Shown: positions 21,925 through 31,671 of the stretch, one piece after another
How the letters are laid out: every line of letters starts with the position of its first letter
How positions within the stretch are numbered: the stretch's first letter is position 1
Source of the DNA: Hanleya hanleyi
Lineage: Eukaryota > Mollusca > Polyplacophora > Lepidopleurida > Hanleyidae
Assembly: GCA_036873755.1 (NCBI GenBank)
Contig: JAVTVY010037099.1
Span: 91,902 to 155,901 of the forward strand
Direction: 5' to 3'
Length of the DNA stretch: 64,000 nucleotides
The notes under the pieces: generated by a model
Told to the model about the DNA's origin: nothing
What the model saw: only the letters and a program-made list of their open reading frames with translations
Database searches by the model: none
Program-made: the position numbers and the translations under genes

Positions 21925-22221
21925 GAGCAGCCGAGAGAATACATCGCGGCTCCCCCAGCTGAAGTATGATATAACATTGGGGAGAATAAACTACATGAAA
22001 ACTTGTGAACGAGTTGATCTTTCTTTCTTCAACCTGTCAGCATCATGGCGTCAAGGCGTTATGCTAGGGCGTTAAGATAAAGCGTTAAGGCGTTAAGATA
22101 GGCGTTAAGGCGTTGCGTGGGATTCCCTTACTCTCGCTGCAAGTATTGCTATGCATATAACCTTGAAGTGCCTGGAGCATAGTCAGCATCTCCGAAACTC
22201 CCTTTTCTATACTACTCCTCA

Positions 22222-22960
22222 TTGTGCATGCTTACGCGTATCACCGCCAGTTTGGCTCTACCCGATAAGAGCTTCAATAGGATACCACTCATGTTTGGAT
22301 ACAGCTTGTATATGACCAACCGGCACACAGGTGACCATAATATCCTCATCCAAGACGCAGTTCTGTATGTCCGAAAACTGAAACCCAATCCAGCCGTTCA
22401 ATTGGGGCACCTCAACGCCTATGAGAGAAAACCAGTCCAGTACCCTATTAGTGTGCAAACTAAAGTGTTCTCTGTGCCTGCCCGGAATATGAGCGCCACC
22501 AAGGAAAACTTGTTCTTGGGGGACTCCCAAGCGACTGATCCTGGCCTGTGTCGAGAATACCAGTTTCAATGGAGCCTACGCGGAGAAGCTGTGTGGCTTT
22601 TAAACATTTCAACATCAATTTTGTGACCCCACATGCGAACGGACAGCAGGTCCCAGCCACTGCCTTAACACAGAAGTTTGGACGCGAGAATTTCATTCGG
22701 GCCTATCAGAACCTGTTTACAGTGACAGGTCAAATTAACCAGGATGAACGGAATATGATCAGTCGAGAGGACTACGCAAATTGATACACGTTGCTGTGTT
22801 TCGATCTGATCGCCACCTTAGAGAACGACCATCAGCTGAACCTCACCAAGCAAGGCAAATTACGGTTGGAAATCCGCTATGCACGAGCCCTCTGGAACAG
22901 CATCAATGTGATTTGCTATGTCGAGTTTGACAACATCTTTTGAGTATACAAGACGCACAA
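22222..22960 (+). pseudogene. Polinton/Maverick capsid-like gene fragment (F54H12.2-like)
   Basis: Residues read in two frames: RIPLMFGYSLYMTNR, AVLYVRKLKPNPAVQLGH and ENLFLG in the first (to about 22520), then FKHFNINFVTPHANGQQVPA, NLFTVTGQINQDERN and ISREDYAN in the second. These blocks match a protein family often annotated F54H12.2-like in invertebrates and carried by Polinton-type elements, where it is proposed to be a virion structural protein. Breaks: the N-terminus is absent (it starts inside the inverted-repeat arm), there is a frame change near 22550, a TGA at 22782-22784, and another TGA near 22942. The copy is not functional. Confidence 0.7.
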
Positions 22961-22980
22961 CGTCATGTGTGCCACCTAAC

Positions 22981-23412
22981 ATGGATACAGACCAGATATC
23001 GGCTCACTGGAGAATGACCCATGGGCACGCACTATCTTTCAAGATGTGATAGCTCGGGACGTGTTCCCGCTAAATCGCGTGTCTCCTGCCGCATACGTCC
23101 TCGACACAGACCCGATGGATCATCCCGGTAAACATTGGGTGGCCGTGTACTTGACAAAACAGCAGGGTGAATACTTTGACCCATACGGCCTGCCTCCCAT
23201 CTATTCCGACCTGTTGGCGTTCATGAACGAAGGCACAGAGACGTAGTGTTGGAACAGTCCAGCTTTGCAAGGCCTGAGCAGTAGCGTGTGTGCCTGTTTT
23301 ATCTCCACGATCGTTACCCACTATCGTGCAGATGTTTGACGAGTACCCCCAGGCCGAAGATCGAGATATACTGGTGTACTACTGGGCCGCAGATCATTTC
23401 AATACTCAGTCT
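22981..23412 (+). pseudogene. Polinton-type adenain-like cysteine protease, broken
   Basis: An ATG at 22981 starts about 20 bases after the capsid-like gene. After an early frame change the frame 23046-23246 holds the His block GKHWVAVYL and the acidic block GEYFDPYG. After a TAG the Gln-Gly and Cys block LQGLSSSVCACF follows (about 23262-23300). The order His, Asp/Glu, Gln, Cys is that of adenovirus-type proteases used to mature capsids, encoded next to capsid genes in Polintons. At least one frameshift and an in-frame stop near 23245 inactivate it. Capsid-then-protease order supports a Polinton origin. Confidence 0.7.
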
Positions 23413-23520
23413 GAGCTTAAGTTCTAACCATTTCAATGTACAAGCCCGGTTTTGGGCTTCATTTCTTATGTTTCTCACTTGGTTGTTCTCACGTTGTTTT
23501 TTGTTGTTTTTTTGTTCTTG

Positions 23521-23535
23521 AATAAAAATAAATGA
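23521..23535 (+). terminator. Poly(A) signal of the protease/capsid transcript
   Basis: AATAAA at 23521-23526 follows a T-rich stretch. The surrounding block 'gttgttctcacgttgtt...gagatctcac...aa..c.ctgtctt(a/g)tgtgttttc' (23480-23572) recurs inverted at 59275-59360, downstream of the polymerase-like frame at 59558-59860, so both gene ends share one 3' region. Confidence 0.5.
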
Positions 23536-23853
23536 GATCTCACCCAAAACCCTGTCTTATGTGTTTTCTGTACAATAGGTTACGAGCATAAACAAGTGGC
23601 TATCAATGCCTCAAGCTTGAACACAAATGTGAGATTCTAATCTGAGATTCTTAATTTTTTTCCTCTGGGAAAAGTAGCCAACCAGTTGCCTAGGATTGGG
23701 TCAAATGTAGCCAATCAGTGCCCCAGAAAACAAAACAATGCAAGAGCGCTGCAGTGAGATAGAGAGCTAATAGAATCATCCCACAGACCAAATACATGGT
23801 TTGGTCTAGTTTAAGAGCCCGCATTCCAGCACAAACTTTTCCGAGGAAGGATC

Positions 23854-23991
23854 ATGGCCAGTTATAGCTACAAGAGCAGAAGGTGGAAAAACGTGGAAAA
23901 AACGGGTAAAGACCAAGAAGACGAAGAGAATGTCCAAGGCGGGTTTCTGACCACCTATGCAATCCCCAAAGGTGATGATGGGCTTGCATAA
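23854..23991 (+). CDS. Short basic open frame, 45 residues, possible Polinton leader gene
   Basis: ATG in good context (ggatcATGGCC) opens MASYSYKSRRWKNVEKTGK and closes with TAA at 23989-23991. A basic start then an acidic middle; no known domain. The stretch before it (23690-23830) has an inverted relative at 59090-59220, again tying it to the Polinton debris. Translation is unproven and it could be a 5' remnant of a longer gene. Confidence 0.3.
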   Translation: MASYSYKSRRWKNVEKTGKDQEDEENVQGGFLTTYAIPKGDDGLA

Positions 23992-24322
23992 CCTCGAAAG
24001 AGCGAGGTCCGTCTACCTAGACTGCGAGGGAGAGACCAGACCACAACCCTCCTGAGTACCGATACTACTTGACATCAACCGGGCAGTAAACATTCTACAC
24101 TCATTCAACGACCCTTTTTATGGCCAACCATTCTTCGCGAATTTAAAAAAACGCTACAATGACACTATTTTGCATGACACATTGGGACCCAATATGGTCC
24201 ACCTAGACCCCCAAAACTCCCACTTCAAATGCATTTTTCGACTGTGCACGTACATATTAACGACTTTCAAGAAGAACCTACCCAGACGGACTCTAACTCA
24301 CGAGAGCAACAATACAGCTCAA

Positions 24323-24537
24323 AGGTACGCCGTATCACGTTGGGCACACCGGTTCTCGTCAGAGCTCGGTTAATACTTGGGTGGGTGACCGGGAGCTGTA
24401 CTGGCTGGACTGATCAGTGTCCAGGATAATAGAAACTGTGGACACTCTCGTGTTCTGGCTCATGTAGGCACCGTCGTGATATGAATGAAAAAATGTTGAA
24501 AACGACGTTAAATCCTACTCAGTCACCCACTCACCCC
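24323..24537 (+). mobile_element. 5S-rRNA-derived SINE with an 11-bp target duplication
   Basis: The head cgccgtatcacgttgggcac / accggttctcgtcagagctcggttaatacttgggtgggtgaccgg... follows the 5S rRNA sequence including the internal promoter boxes. The middle and the tail aacgacgttaaatcctactcagtcacccactcacc are typical of molluscan SINEs. atacagctcaa flanks it exactly (24312-24322 and 24538-24548). The 5S-like part gives the RNA polymerase III promoter; movement would need a partner LINE. Confidence 0.9.
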
Positions 24538-24639
24538 ATACAGCTCAATTGAACAATAGATGGCTCAAAAGGTCCATTTTAATTACTTTTTGCTAATTTC
24601 CCGTAAAGCCTGGTAGTGCTTTAGTCCACATATAGAGGA

Positions 24640-25175
24640 GTCAAGTTGGCTCCCGAATTGATGGCATCACGAGTATATCCCGACTCCAGTCACGTGACTA
24701 GAAGCGTCATTTGGCCCCTGCGTAGCCCTATGCCCTCACCCAACACCAGATACCCTCATAAGACAACAGTAGTATATAGAGTGCATTTAAAGTCAGTGGC
24801 TCCTCACTGCGCATGCGCGAGATCCCCCAAAAAACAGGCGTGGGGAGGTCATGGGGAGGTGTGCGCAGGAGTGTTCTGCGTAGGTATGACGTCACTTCCG
24901 GTCCGCATGACTCAGGCGTGACCTTGGGGATGTATTCTTCCATGGTGATGCGGTCTGGCGGTGATGCGGTCGGCCTCCGCGGACAGAAAGTAGTCTCAAA
25001 TACGTGGGTTTTCGTGAGAATGTTCGACAATCTTCAGGGGCGAGAGGGGACCCTAGTGGATCGATTAGGTCGAGCGAGGTGTCAAAGTGAAGCGCTCCTC
25101 CAGGGCCATCCAGTCATGGGTGGGTGCATGTAAAATTAGGATCTGTCTCCGAAAATATGAAAAGCGGAACACGGA
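24640..25175. other. Dispersed repeat with CRE/ETS-type site; no gene
   Basis: TGACGTCACTTCCGG lies at 24887-24901. The block tccatggtgatgcggtctggcggtgatgcggtc...tccgcgg.cagaaagtagtc (24938-24992) recurs at 58907-58968. Frames here are short and without motifs. Confidence 0.5.
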
Positions 25176-25176
25176 A

Positions 25177-25854
25177 CTCTTTAATACGTCAGCTGCATTT
25201 AGTTCCGCGTTAACTGGTAACTCATATTCTGTTAACTCGTATGTTGATCTTAGTTGTTCTACTACAAACTGTATTTATTTAGTTTCCTGTAAGAAGTGTG
25301 GTCAGCAGTATGTTGGCAAGACCACCCAAAGACTCCATCTCAGGGTGAACGGTCACAGAACATCCGTTAGGAAAAAGCAATTGCTTATAGGTAGACATTT
25401 TTCTGGACCCGACCATGGCTGGGATAACTTTAGTATTCAGATCATAGACGTCGTCTATCCATCTACTAAGGATTCCCCATTTGGATTTGAGAGAAAAATC
25501 CGAGAGCGGGAATTATTCTGGATGCTAGATCTTGGGTCAGTGTTTTCGTTTGGTTTAAATGATAATGTCAGTGGGTTCGGCAATGCTACAAACCGCCGTT
25601 CAAATATATCCAACATTACCCAACCATTTAAACCCCATCAACGGAGACAACGCAGCCATGGTTGGCGAAAGTTTAATAGTTCGATGATTCACGATCATAT
25701 CACTTTAAAGTACTTAGTGGGTTTAATTAACGCACCCAATAGTATGCTTACGTACAGTTCTGTATGCGTTACCCCTGAGAGCTTTAAATCAAATAGCCAG
25801 AGATATACAACAATCTGCGTCTTCAGGAAATATAATACCATCAAAAATCATTAA
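25177..25854 (+). pseudogene. GIY-YIG endonuclease domain of the Penelope-like element
   Basis: The frame open from 25087 holds NCIYLVSCKKCGQQYVGKTT (the GIY and YIG half-motifs with an inserted Cys-x2-Cys), HLRVNGHR with the catalytic-type Arg, and GFERKIRERELFWM with the Glu region. This nuclease class nicks the target to prime reverse transcription. The frame ends at a TAA (25852-25854) and resumes in the same frame 3 bases later, so the break is a stop substitution or the normal end of a separate ORF. The Cys pair inside the GIY-YIG core is a feature reported for the N-terminal-GIY-YIG branch. Confidence 0.75.
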
Positions 25855-25857
25855 AGT

Positions 25858-27045
25858 ATGTCAAGATATAGCGTATTTCGGTTGTATCGTCCAGTGAACA
25901 TAATCGAAACCTCTCAAGATCGGCTTTTCTTGAAACTCAACTACTTAGATAAAGGACTGGACATCATTAATTTACCTCGAATCGTGAATGATCCAGAGGT
26001 ACGCAACGCTGTACCAAACTATTTCAAGTTCACAGAACCTCCTTGCATTTCATATAAGTATACTAAATCTATAGCCACCAAAATATTCAATTACTCCAAT
26101 GCTGTCAAGGAGTTTGACTGGAAATTATACACGTCAAGAGGCTATAGTTGTGATTGTAAATCGTCGAACTTTATCTACACACCATGCAAACATATTGTGA
26201 CTGGTGACCTTGATGTGGTGAATGATAAGGATCTGAAATTACTCCTGATGAAAGGACCTAAATATAGAGAGCCAAGAAGAATAAATCTGAAGGCCGACCA
26301 GAAGATAATCCTGTCTGCATTGGAACAGTACGTTATTGATTGGTCTAAGCGAGAAAAAGTTGAACCTACAGTACTCGCTGATTGGCTGGACCTCACCAAG
26401 AGCAAGGTCGTTGAAACAATCCGCCATATTGACAGAAGTACTCTTCCCTAAGCAAAACAAGTTCTGAGAAACCTCAATTCGCAAGAAGTTCTAGCAAATC
26501 TCCAGAGTAAATTCGTCATAGTCCCAGCAGACAAAGCTCCGAATAATATAATATTCATATGTAAATATTACTATTACCAGGTGCTGGTTAAAGAATTGAG
26601 TGTAGACATAGCTTCATCAAATACGTCTACTTACTCCCAAACTGCATTTACTCTGGAAGATTTATTTAACAATCGCAAAAAGTTTCTCAGGGAAAGAGGT
26701 ATTTGTCTTCCAACCAATCATAACGACATACCAAAACTATACTGGACTCCCAAAATGAATAAATCACCATACAAAGCTAGATTCATAGCTGGTTCTAGAA
26801 GCTGCACCACCAAGCTTCTTTCAACCCTATTGACGAGGGCCCTTCAGGAGGTAAAAGCATTTTGGGAAAGGTATTGCGCCACTATTTCTAAGAACTCTGG
26901 CGTTGAATGTATGTGGATATTGAAAAACTCAAAATGTCTTACGGAAGAGCTTGATGCCAAAGGGCACATACCGTACAGACAGACATGTATCCACATGGGA
27001 TTTCTCGACTCTCTATACTACAATCCCTCATCAGGACCTTATTGA
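25858..27045 (+). pseudogene. Middle region and RT fingers of the Penelope-like element
   Basis: Starts MSRYSVFRLYRPVN and includes a Cys/His-rich patch, CDCKSSNFIYTPCKHIVTGD (near 26150-26210), then a charged helical region. A TAA at 26449-26451 interrupts a frame that continues without shift into FVIVPADKAPNNIIFICKYY and, near 26745, PKLYWTPKMNKSPYKARFIA, the conserved finger motif of Penelope RTs. The end at 27045 is caused by a frame change near 26955-26975. A further stop or Sec reading is not supported because both in-frame stops are TAA, not TGA. Confidence 0.7.
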
Positions 27046-27842
27046 CCGTCTAAGTTCATTAATAGTATCTGTGTTCAAGAAAACTGATCGTAGATATATT
27101 AATGTTGGAAGCCATAAAGCATTCTTTAGCTCTACTACATACAAGAGATATCATTCAGGGGATGTTTCTTTGTTTATAGAGTTGCTTGAATTTCTCATTA
27201 AAAATATTTATGTGAAATTTGGCAACACAATATATCAGCAGCATATAGGTATTCCAATGGGTACTAATTGTGCACCCCTGTTGGCTGACCTGTATCTGTT
27301 CTCTTATGAATATGACTATATGCAGGCGCTTTCAAAACCGATCCATTCAAAGCCCGTTCTTTCTCATTCACCAAACGCTATATAGACGATCTTCTCGCTG
27401 TGGATAATCGCTATATAAATGACGCAGTGAAGGATATATATCCACCTTCACTGGATTTGAAGGAAACTACAGATAGCCCTACAGGCACATCTTATTTAGA
27501 TCTCTATCTCTATAAAAATGAAGCGGCATTCTCTCTCGTCGACTTTATGACAAAAGAGATGATTACAATTTCGACATCGTAAACTATCCCTTTCTGGATA
27601 GTAATATTCCAGTGGGACCTGCATATGGCGTATACATATCTCGCTTAGTAGCATTTGCTAGATCCTGCGTTAAATGTGATGATTTTAATCAACGTCACAA
27701 AACATTGTTGCAGAAACTTATAAAACAGGGCTATTCCACCAAGCGCCTCCACTCAAAGTTTTTCAAATTTGGCGATACATATCGCATGCTGATAGCAAAA
27801 TACGAACGTAGCGTGCCAGATCTATGGCGCTACGTTTCGTAA
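26951..27842 (+). pseudogene. Reverse transcriptase palm and thumb of the Penelope-like element
   Basis: Three successive frames: 26951-27385 with FSTLYTTIPHQDLIDRL and IGIPMGTNCAPLLADLYLF; 27370-27582 with KRYIDDLLAV (the YxDD catalytic motif, TATATAGACGAT at 27379-27390) and TSYLDLYLYKNE; and 27585-27842 with NYPFLDSN and a basic end, LWRYVS plus stop. Motif order and spacing fit Penelope RTs. Frame changes near 27340 and 27570 break the enzyme although the catalytic Asp pair is intact. Confidence 0.75.
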
Positions 27843-28244
27843 CTTGTGTCTAATTCCGCTTAACCCGGGGCTAGGGGCCGTATGAACCCATGTACTTCAA
27901 GATCCTCATGGTATTCATATGAACAATCACAATCAAAGCGTGACTGAGATACATCTTTTTTTTTAGATGACGACTCTATAACGAATATTATGGATTAAGA
28001 ATACTGATCAGCGATACGGATTTGATATTTTTGGAAAATCAACATGTCTTGCCGGCATCATTGAAAACTGTTGACCGCTTCTCTCTTGCAGGAAACACGC
28101 CTAGGTTTATGTATACTATGATTGTCCTTTGGAATTTGGTGCTAATACTGTTATGTGGAAAATGGAATAGGTCTTTGGATTATGGACGCGGATATTCTCT
28201 AATGGACGACGGCTGGATTATGAATGACGGACTAGACGCTTGTA
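27843..28244 (+). other. Possible 3' region of the Penelope-like element
   Basis: No recognised gene. A frame at 28022-28270 has a hydrophobic stretch but no family motif, and it runs into the LTR-like sequence at 28245. Confidence 0.3.
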
Positions 28245-28639
28245 ATATTGAGAGAGCGTTACAGCCGTAACGTTCCGACGACTGGGGGTGAAGAAGACAA
28301 CGGGCTGCCACATCCGAGGAGAGGCTCCAACGACTGGGTGTCGTATACTGGGAGAGCGTTACTGCCGTACCGTTCCAACGACGGAAGAAGACGACTTGCG
28401 ACCGGGTCGCAGAAGGTCACAGACGGGCTGCGACCGGGTCGCAGAAGGTCGCAGACAGGTCGCAGACGGTCGCATAGACGCTGTACGGGTGCGAAAGAGA
28501 CCACAAAGTATACAGACGGTACTAGAAGACAGGGCACAGCAGAGACGGGTTTCTTCTCCCGAGATATGTCGATAAACCGTGAAATCTGTGAGACCTGCGA
28601 CCGGGTCGCAGAAAGGTCACAGACAGGCTGCGACCGGAT
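28245..28639 (+). repeat. Extra partial LTR copy upstream of the LTR element
   Basis: gagagcgttacagccgtaacgttcc, gggctgccacatcc and gcgaccgggtcgcag blocks match the middle of the two LTRs but are followed by different sequence (28470-28600). It is either a remnant of an older insertion or a tandem LTR fragment. Confidence 0.6.
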
Positions 28640-29293
28640 CGCAGAGGCTTGCGACCGGGTCGCAGAGAGTCGCCATCAGCGGTTTACAGACAGTAATGCT
28701 GCTACATCGATACCAGATGAAATGATAACACAATATATACCCAAGTAGATGTTGTGACGGCCACGGAAGACGAGCTGTACGGGTTTCTTACCTGGAGAGT
28801 CGTCGTGAAGTTGTGTAGCCACGGGTCGTGTCTATAGACGGGTCGCAGCAGCCGTGAGGGTTGAGACGCCGTGCTGTACTTACCTGTGCGGGAAGCAAAC
28901 TGGTGAGCTGACAAGTTAGGGTCAGGCTCCAACGACTGGGGGTGAAGAAGACGACGGACTGCCACATCCGTGGAGACGCTTCAACGAATGGGTAGTATAT
29001 ATTGAGAGAGCGTTACAGCTGTAACGTTCCGACGACTGGGGGTGAAGAAGACGACGGGCTGCAAAATCGGAGAAGAGGCTCCAACGACTGGGTGTCGTAT
29101 ACTGGGAGAGCGTTACTGGCGTAACGTTCCAACGACGGAAGAAGACGACTTGCGACCGGCTCGCAGAAGGTTGCAAACGGGCTGCGACCGGATCGCAGAA
29201 GGTCGCAGAGGCTTGCGACCGGGTCGCAGAGGGTCGCAAATACAGTTATCGTGTGGGGAAAGGGCTACCAACCAGGCCGCCCTTGATTACGTC
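28640..29293 (+). repeat. 5' LTR
   Basis: Matches 35155-35907 with ~95% identity by eye, from gcgaccgggtcgcagagagtc to cccttgattacgt. Contains a ~100 bp internal unit (gagagcgttac..g.cgtaacgttcc...tcgtatactggg) in two copies; the 3' LTR has an extra one. Confidence 0.8.
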
Positions 29294-29329
29294 TGATCTA
29301 CAACTGAAGATAACAACCGACTACTAGAG

Positions 29330-30674
29330 ATGACCGACAACGACGTGCCGACAACACCATTAACCATGAGTTCCCAAGCGACACCACTGAGACGTCCGGA
29401 CCTGACGGGTTTCCGGGCTATCCTACAGAGGAGAGAGCGACCGAGGATGTGGTCCCCTGTTTCAGCGACTTTGGCGACGACAGAAGACGTGAGTCCTGTA
29501 GAAGCACAGTCCGAGCTTTCAACGCCCGCCGTCGTCGGGATCGAGACTCCGTCGACCATCCGAACGCTACTAGAGGATCTCCAGAGCTTACAAGCACAGA
29601 TGTAGACGATACAGGCGACCTTCAATCAGACGACGATGGGAGCCCCAGCGCACACGTCCACGCCCAGGGTCGAAGAGAAGGGTACTCCCAGAACCCCCAT
29701 AGACCAGCCTGTACGGGAACCGACGGTTTGCGACCGGGTCGCAGAGGCTTGCGACCGGGTCGCAGAAGGGCGGCATTCAGCGGCTGATGCCAGTGGGGAG
29801 GCCACAGCCATGACTGTCCCCGTTTCCCGTAAGACGTTGGTTGAAGCTTCGACCTACGATGGAAGTACGCCCTGGAGAGACCACCTGGTACGTTTTGAGC
29901 ATTGCGCAGCCTTGAACCGGTGGACGCCGGAAGAGAAGGGACAGCACTTGGCCGTATCCCTGCGGGGCCAGCACAACAGGTTCTCTCCAGTCTGAAGATG
30001 AAACCAGGGAAGCAAATTTCATCTGCCTACGTGATGCCTTGGAGAGACGCTTCGCTCCGCCTAACCAAACAGAGCTGTATACGTCCAAGCTGAAGTCAAG
30101 GCGACGACAGAGGGGAGAAGGTCTACCCGAACTGGGCCAAGCTCTGATGAGACTCAGCCAGATGGCCTACCCAGACGCCGGTGATGAGGTCCAAGACACC
30201 CTGGCCCGTGACCAATTCTTTGAGGCAATTGGGGAGGACCTACGGTTTAAAGTCTGGCAGTGCCGCCCGAAGTCGCTAGACGAGGCTGTACATGCCGCAG
30301 TGGAAGTAGAGGCCTTCCAGGACGCCCAGCGTCGACGTCCCGATCCCACGGCAAGAGCCGCTGCAGGAGAAGACGTACCGGTTGATGTTCCTGAGGACGA
30401 TGAGGACGCGCAGGTCCGACTTCGAGCAGAGATTGATACCCTGATGGAAGAATATGAGAGGCGCTTTCCGGGACGGGGACGCTCAAGTTCAAGGCGGGGC
30501 AGAGAACGGGACGACAACCACGCCGGGAATGTTCCTGGTGCGGAGAAGACGGTCATTTTAGGGCGGCGTGCCCTAGACGTTCACCCTCTCCGCCCCAGAG
30601 ACGATCGTCCGGGTCCGGGAACACCCCAAAGCCCCAGGGGCCGAAGCCTGCGCTTCATAACCAGGGGGAAGTAG
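29330..30674 (+). pseudogene. Gag polyprotein of the LTR element, frame-broken
   Basis: The start frame 29330-29605 (MTDNDVPTTPLT...) is low in structure. The next, 29636-29995, has TLVEASTYDGSTPWRDHLVRF and WTPEEKGQHLAVSLRG, the beginning of a Ty3-type capsid. 30039-30674 has GEGLPELGQALMRLSQMAYP and LARDQFFEAIGEDLRFKV, the capsid core. A CCHC zinc knuckle, CSWCGEDGHFRAAC (30530-30571), lies one frame away, so a frameshift separates it. Gag packages the RNA into particles. Two palindromic gcgaccgggtcgcag copies sit inside the coding region (29728-29768), where they translate to a CDRVAE repeat. Confidence 0.75.
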
Positions 30675-31072
30675 GGATATACCTACCCGCGTCTATCGGG
30701 CCGGTGAAGGTGATGTGCTGTGTAGACTCCGGAGCATCTATCCCCTTGATCAGCCGCCGGATATGAGAACAGCTTGACCCAGATGTGAAACCAGTCCTCC
30801 GAGACTCCTGGTACCAGTTCATCAAGGTGGCTGACGGTTCCCATATGCCTTTACTCGGAGAGGGAGACTTCAGGATATCGATCCGAGGGACGATGTAGAA
30901 GCACACGCTGGTTGTGGGAGATTTGTCCATCGATGCCATCTTGGGGTACGACTTCCTGTATCGCCACGGCTGTATACTTGACGCAAGGGGTCATCGATTG
31001 AAGCTGGGAGGCAAGTACCTGCAATCCGAGGTTGTAGGAAGTTTCGATTACTATCGTTTGGCCCTGGCTGAG
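30675..31072 (+). pseudogene. Aspartic protease of the LTR element, first copy
   Basis: Follows the zinc knuckle in the same frame: CCVDSGASIPLISRR (active-site DSGA, about 30717-30765) and VVGDLSIDAILGYDFL (30914-30962). Two in-frame stops (tga near 30763, tag near 30897) interrupt it. It would cut Gag-Pol. After GSFDYYRLALAE the sequence jumps directly into integrase. Confidence 0.75.
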
Positions 31073-31671
31073 AAGGCCAAACTATTGGTAGTTCCGAGGG
31101 CCCTTCACAAGAGGATACTCAAGGAATGTCATGACAGCCCGACTGGAGGACACATCGGCGTGTTCAAGAGACTGAAGAAGGTCCGACAAGCGTACACCTG
31201 GGTCGGCCTGCAGCGAGACGTTCGACAGTGGTGTCGAAGCTGCGAAACGTGCAACCGGAGAAAGCAAGCCGGGAAGAAATCCCGAGGACAGCACCGCGGG
31301 ATGATGACGGGATGCCCCGGAGAACGTATCGCCGTGGATCTGATGGGCCCTCTTTCCCTGACGACGAGAGGAAATCTGCATAATGTGGTTATCTGTGACT
31401 ATTTCACGAAGTGGGTGGAGGCTGCTGCGCTTCCGGACCAGGAAGCAGAGACGGTGGCCTAGGCTGTGATTGACTTGTACGTCAGTTGGTTCGGTGGCCC
31501 TCCCTGATACACACGGATCAGGGGCGGAACTTTGAGAGAGAAGTGCTCGAAGGGATGTGTCGGATCCTCGGCATGAAGAAGACTCGGACGACGGCGTACC
31601 ATCCGCAGTCTAACGGCCAAGTTGAAAGGTTCAACAGGACCCTGGGTCAGATGCTTCATGCTAAAGTCTGG
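31073..31671 (+). pseudogene. Integrase, first copy, joined directly to protease
   Basis: The zinc-binding HHCC part (LHKRILKECHDSPTGGHIG, CRSCETCNRR), the core Asp in ERIAVDLMGPLS, a TAG near 31462, then TDQGRNFE, and SNGQVERFNR with the catalytic Glu. Reverse transcriptase and RNase H, which should lie before it, are missing. The junction near 31069 shares GAGA with the two parental positions, visible in the second set at 32501 and 34493. Confidence 0.75.

Larger units (their letters stand above)
20886..22310. repeat. ~330 bp inverted repeat enclosing two minus-strand reading frames
   Basis: Arms about 20886-21225 and 21995-22310 share, in inverted order: gaagctcttatcg.gtagagcca, cacaatgaggagtagtag, ctatgcatataaccttgaagt.cctgg, cttgcagcgagag.aaggg and cgttaaggcgttaagat. 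The right arm contains the start of the capsid-like fragment, so the left arm carries an inverted piece of the same gene. The enclosed 770 bp hold the two frames listed next. Confidence 0.8.
25176..27845 (+). mobile_element. Penelope-like element with N-terminal GIY-YIG (Naiad-like), decayed
   Basis: The domain order is GIY-YIG endonuclease (25260-25550), a ~350-codon middle region, then reverse transcriptase (about 26700-27580). Classical Penelope elements carry GIY-YIG after the RT; the reversed order marks the Chlamys/Naiad branch, common in invertebrates. The left boundary falls where the repeat shared with 20390-20520 stops matching. At least two in-frame TAA codons and three frame changes disable it. 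No terminal repeats were located. Confidence 0.75.

Noticed and set aside
20984..22216. AGTAGTAGAG as the true terminus of a Polinton (AG...TC ends)
   Set aside because: The same TGACGTCA-like flank often precedes the motif and the inverted repeat extends beyond it, so it is probably internal to the repeat.
23314..23547. Minus-strand frame over the protease end
   Set aside because: Shadow of the 3' UTR and protease remnant, without a motif.
25852..26451. Selenocysteine readthrough in the Penelope-like element
   Set aside because: Both in-frame stops are TAA, which is not a Sec codon.
28248..28748. 166-codon basic frame
   Set aside because: Lies in LTR-type repeats; the Arg/Asp content comes from the palindromic motif.
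30167..30556. 129-codon Ser/Arg-rich minus frame
   Set aside because: Antisense shadow of the gag frame.
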